A stretch of 7,553 bases of DNA from positions 1 to 7,553 of the forward strand of contig JAEYNI010000208.1 of the NCBI GenBank assembly GCA_023412635.1, written 5' to 3'. The notes beneath the pieces are model-generated. The model worked only from the letters and a program-made list of their open reading frames with translations. It did not search any database and had not been told where the DNA came from. How positions within the stretch are numbered: the stretch's first letter is position 1; each line of letters opens with the position of its first letter. The stretch is from Bacillota bacterium (GTDB lineage: Bacteria > Bacillota > Clostridia > Acetivibrionales > DSM-1351). Positions 6,593 to 7,553 of the stretch are shown here, piece by piece. The position numbers and the translations under genes are program-made.

Positions 6593-6958
6593 CTACTCTC
6601 CGCTTTTCTCAATAATCCTCTTCAGTTCTTCTACCTCTTCACGAGTTAACTTTTCCTTTCCTATGAAAGAGGAAAAAAACAGTTTTTTTGAGCCCTTGTA
6701 TAATTTGTTTATAAGGTTTGAGGTTTCGGCTAATTGTACCTGTTCTCTTGAAATTACGGGAAAACACATAAAATTTGGTTCCTCTCGCCTAACGGCTCCT
6801 TTCTCAACCAGTTTTTTTATAATGGTATATGTGGTATTTTTATTCCAGCCTGTTGTTTCTCCGGCAAGTATGGAAATCTCTTTGGCAGTAATGGGGCCTT
6901 TATCCCACAAAAGCTCCATTACTTTAATTTCGCTGTCAAAAAGCTTTATTTGCTCCAT
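6593..6958 (-). CDS. BlaI/MecI/CopY-family winged-helix transcriptional repressor
   Basis: DNA-binding repressor of 121 residues, the usual length for the family. Numbered from ATG 6958: the opening FDSEIKVMELLW (7-18) is the family hallmark, the helix-turn-helix spans about 22-52, and NTTYTIIKKLVEKGAVRRE (41-59) is the recognition helix plus wing. The C-terminal helices (about 72-118) would dimerise. BlaI and MecI are cleaved in this part after protease activation; here the comparable stretch is LFFSSFIGKEKL, so the exact bond is uncertain. GGAGG (6969-6973) lies 10 nt from ATG 6958 and 7 nt from GTG 6961, so a start one residue earlier is possible. The longer frame from ATG 6997 has no ribosome binding site and adds an untypical N-terminus. 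It likely represses its own operon. Confidence 0.92.
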   Translation of the reverse strand: MEQIKLFDSEIKVMELLWDKGPITAKEISILAGETTGWNKNTTYTIIKKLVEKGAVRREEPNFMCFPVISREQVQLAETSNLINKLYKGSKKLFFSSFIGKEKLTREEVEELKRIIEKSGE

Positions 6959-7067
6959 CACAGATTTTCCTCCAATTTTAATACAATGACAATTCATAAT
7001 ATAGCTGCAGTCAGAACAACTACCCTCATTCAGCGAATAGCTGAAGAAAAATTCTTAACCCTTATAT

Positions 7068-7097
7068 AAAACTACTGCTATAGTCTAGTTTTGTCAA
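7068..7097 (-). promoter_or_regulatory. Promoter of the repressor/protease operon with an overlapping inverted repeat (candidate operator)
   Basis: On the minus strand a perfect -35 TTGACA (7097-7092) is followed after 17 bp by TAGTTT (7074-7069), a poor -10 (3/6). An inverted repeat with perfect 7-bp arms, AAAACTA (7068-7074) and TAGTTTT (7086-7092), spans exactly from the -35 to the -10 with an 11-bp core containing CTATAG. This is where BlaI-type repressors bind to block RNA polymerase. The arms do not match the TACA-n2-TGTA operator known for staphylococcal BlaI/MecI. Leader to the start codon is about 100 nt. Confidence 0.5.
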
Positions 7098-7170
7098 TAC
7101 ATTATTTTATCCAGTCGGAAAACCTGTTTTAATTTAGGCTGAGCTCCATAAATACCTCCGATATTGTCAT

Positions 7171-7553
7171 TTATTCCAGATATCCTGCTCTGGGAGTTAT
7201 TCCAAAGGCTTTAGCCAGTATCTTCAGATTTTCATCAGTGATAGTTTGTTTAATGGGCATATTCATAATTTTTATATATATTTCAGCTGCTTTTTCAACT
7301 GTTTCAATGAGCCCAAAGGTCTCATCAAGGTCTTTTCCTGTACCGAATATGCCATGTTGAGCCCATACAACTACTCTGAATTCCTTCATTTTTCCGGCAG
7401 TAACCCTGCCTATTTCTTCATTACCACACAGCATCCATGGCAGTACACTGACCCCATCGGGGAACACTACTAGACATTCGGTACACATCTGCCAGAGAGT
7501 TCTTGTAAATGCTTTTTCATCAAGATCATGTACAAAGGTCATGGCTATGGTGT
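7171..7553 (-). CDS. rhaD: Rhamnulose-1-phosphate aldolase (C-terminal 127 residues; 5' end outside window)
   Basis: Class II, zinc-dependent aldolase that splits L-rhamnulose 1-phosphate into dihydroxyacetone phosphate and L-lactaldehyde, the last committed step of L-rhamnose breakdown in the cytoplasm. The frame runs unbroken through the window edge; the Met at 7542 is internal. The remembered E. coli RhaD sequence aligns closely: FTRTLWQMCTECLVVFPDGVSVLPWM, then VVWAQHGIFGTG with the His that binds zinc (His212 in E. coli), LDETFGLIETVEKAAEI, and the ending KQTITDENLKILAKAFGITPRAG. The other zinc ligands and catalytic Glu lie outside. RhaD is about 270-280 residues, so just under half is here and the C-terminus is complete. 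It is probably the last gene of a rhamnose operon entering from the right. I see no clear terminator between it and the next promoter. Confidence 0.95.
   Translation of the reverse strand, partial: TIAMTFVHDLDEKAFTRTLWQMCTECLVVFPDGVSVLPWMLCGNEEIGRVTAGKMKEFRVVVWAQHGIFGTGKDLDETFGLIETVEKAAEIYIKIMNMPIKQTITDENLKILAKAFGITPRAGYLE

Noticed and set aside
6959..6997. Longer repressor start at ATG 6997 adding MNCHCIKIGGKSV
   Set aside because: No Shine-Dalgarno lies before ATG 6997, while GGAGG within this stretch serves the ATG 6958 or GTG 6961 start, which matches the family's usual N-terminus.
7029..7045. Perfect 6-bp hairpin TTCAGC / GCTGAA in the leader of the repressor operon, considered as a rhaD terminator
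   Set aside because: There is no T tract on either strand after the stem. It also lies downstream of the repressor's own promoter, so it would block that operon.
7063..7068. TATATA as the -10 of the repressor operon
   Set aside because: It is 23 bp from TTGACA, too far for a sigma-A promoter; TAGTTT at 17 bp is poorer in sequence but correctly spaced.

Overview
The window comes from an AT-rich, Gram-positive genome. Strong GGAGG-type ribosome binding sites, a lipoprotein amidase, a BlaI/M56 pair and a sigma-D-like chemoreceptor promoter all point to Clostridia. A free-living, possibly plant-polysaccharide-degrading clostridium such as Ruminiclostridium is my inference, not something the sequence proves. 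Every gene I can support lies on the minus strand, so transcription runs from high to low coordinates. I see no rRNA, tRNA, CRISPR array or insertion sequence.

In transcription order, the window opens with the C-terminal half of rhamnulose-1-phosphate aldolase (rhaD, 7171-7553, cut by the right edge). Next is a two-gene regulatory operon: a BlaI/MecI-type winged-helix repressor (6593-6958) and an M56 (BlaR1-type) membrane metalloprotease (5550-6566) that lacks the usual penicillin-binding sensor domain. Its promoter region carries an inverted repeat lying between TTGACA and the -10, a good candidate for the repressor's own operator. A 751-residue methyl-accepting chemotaxis protein (3070-5325) follows. 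It has two candidate promoters, one with a perfect flagellar-type -10 box (GCCGATAT), and it ends in a strong terminator. A lipoprotein N-acetylmuramoyl-L-alanine amidase (1956-2822) comes next, then an unrecognised protein that reads as two tandem PH-like beta-rich repeats (817-1668). Last is the N-terminal 230 residues of a hexokinase of the eukaryotic type (1-689, cut by the left edge).

Most genes appear to be separate transcription units with their own promoters; only the repressor/protease pair is clearly an operon. No multi-gene defence or biosynthetic system is visible. The points most worth a second look are the bacterial hexokinase of the eukaryotic family, the sensor-less BlaR1 homologue with its candidate operator, the dual promoter and cytoplasmic N-terminal extension of the chemoreceptor, the twin PH-like protein whose promoter spacer is a perfect palindrome, and a possible short plus-strand transcript at about 1850-1943. 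Three annotated starts were chosen over longer alternatives because the upstream start codon overlaps or lacks a Shine-Dalgarno sequence.
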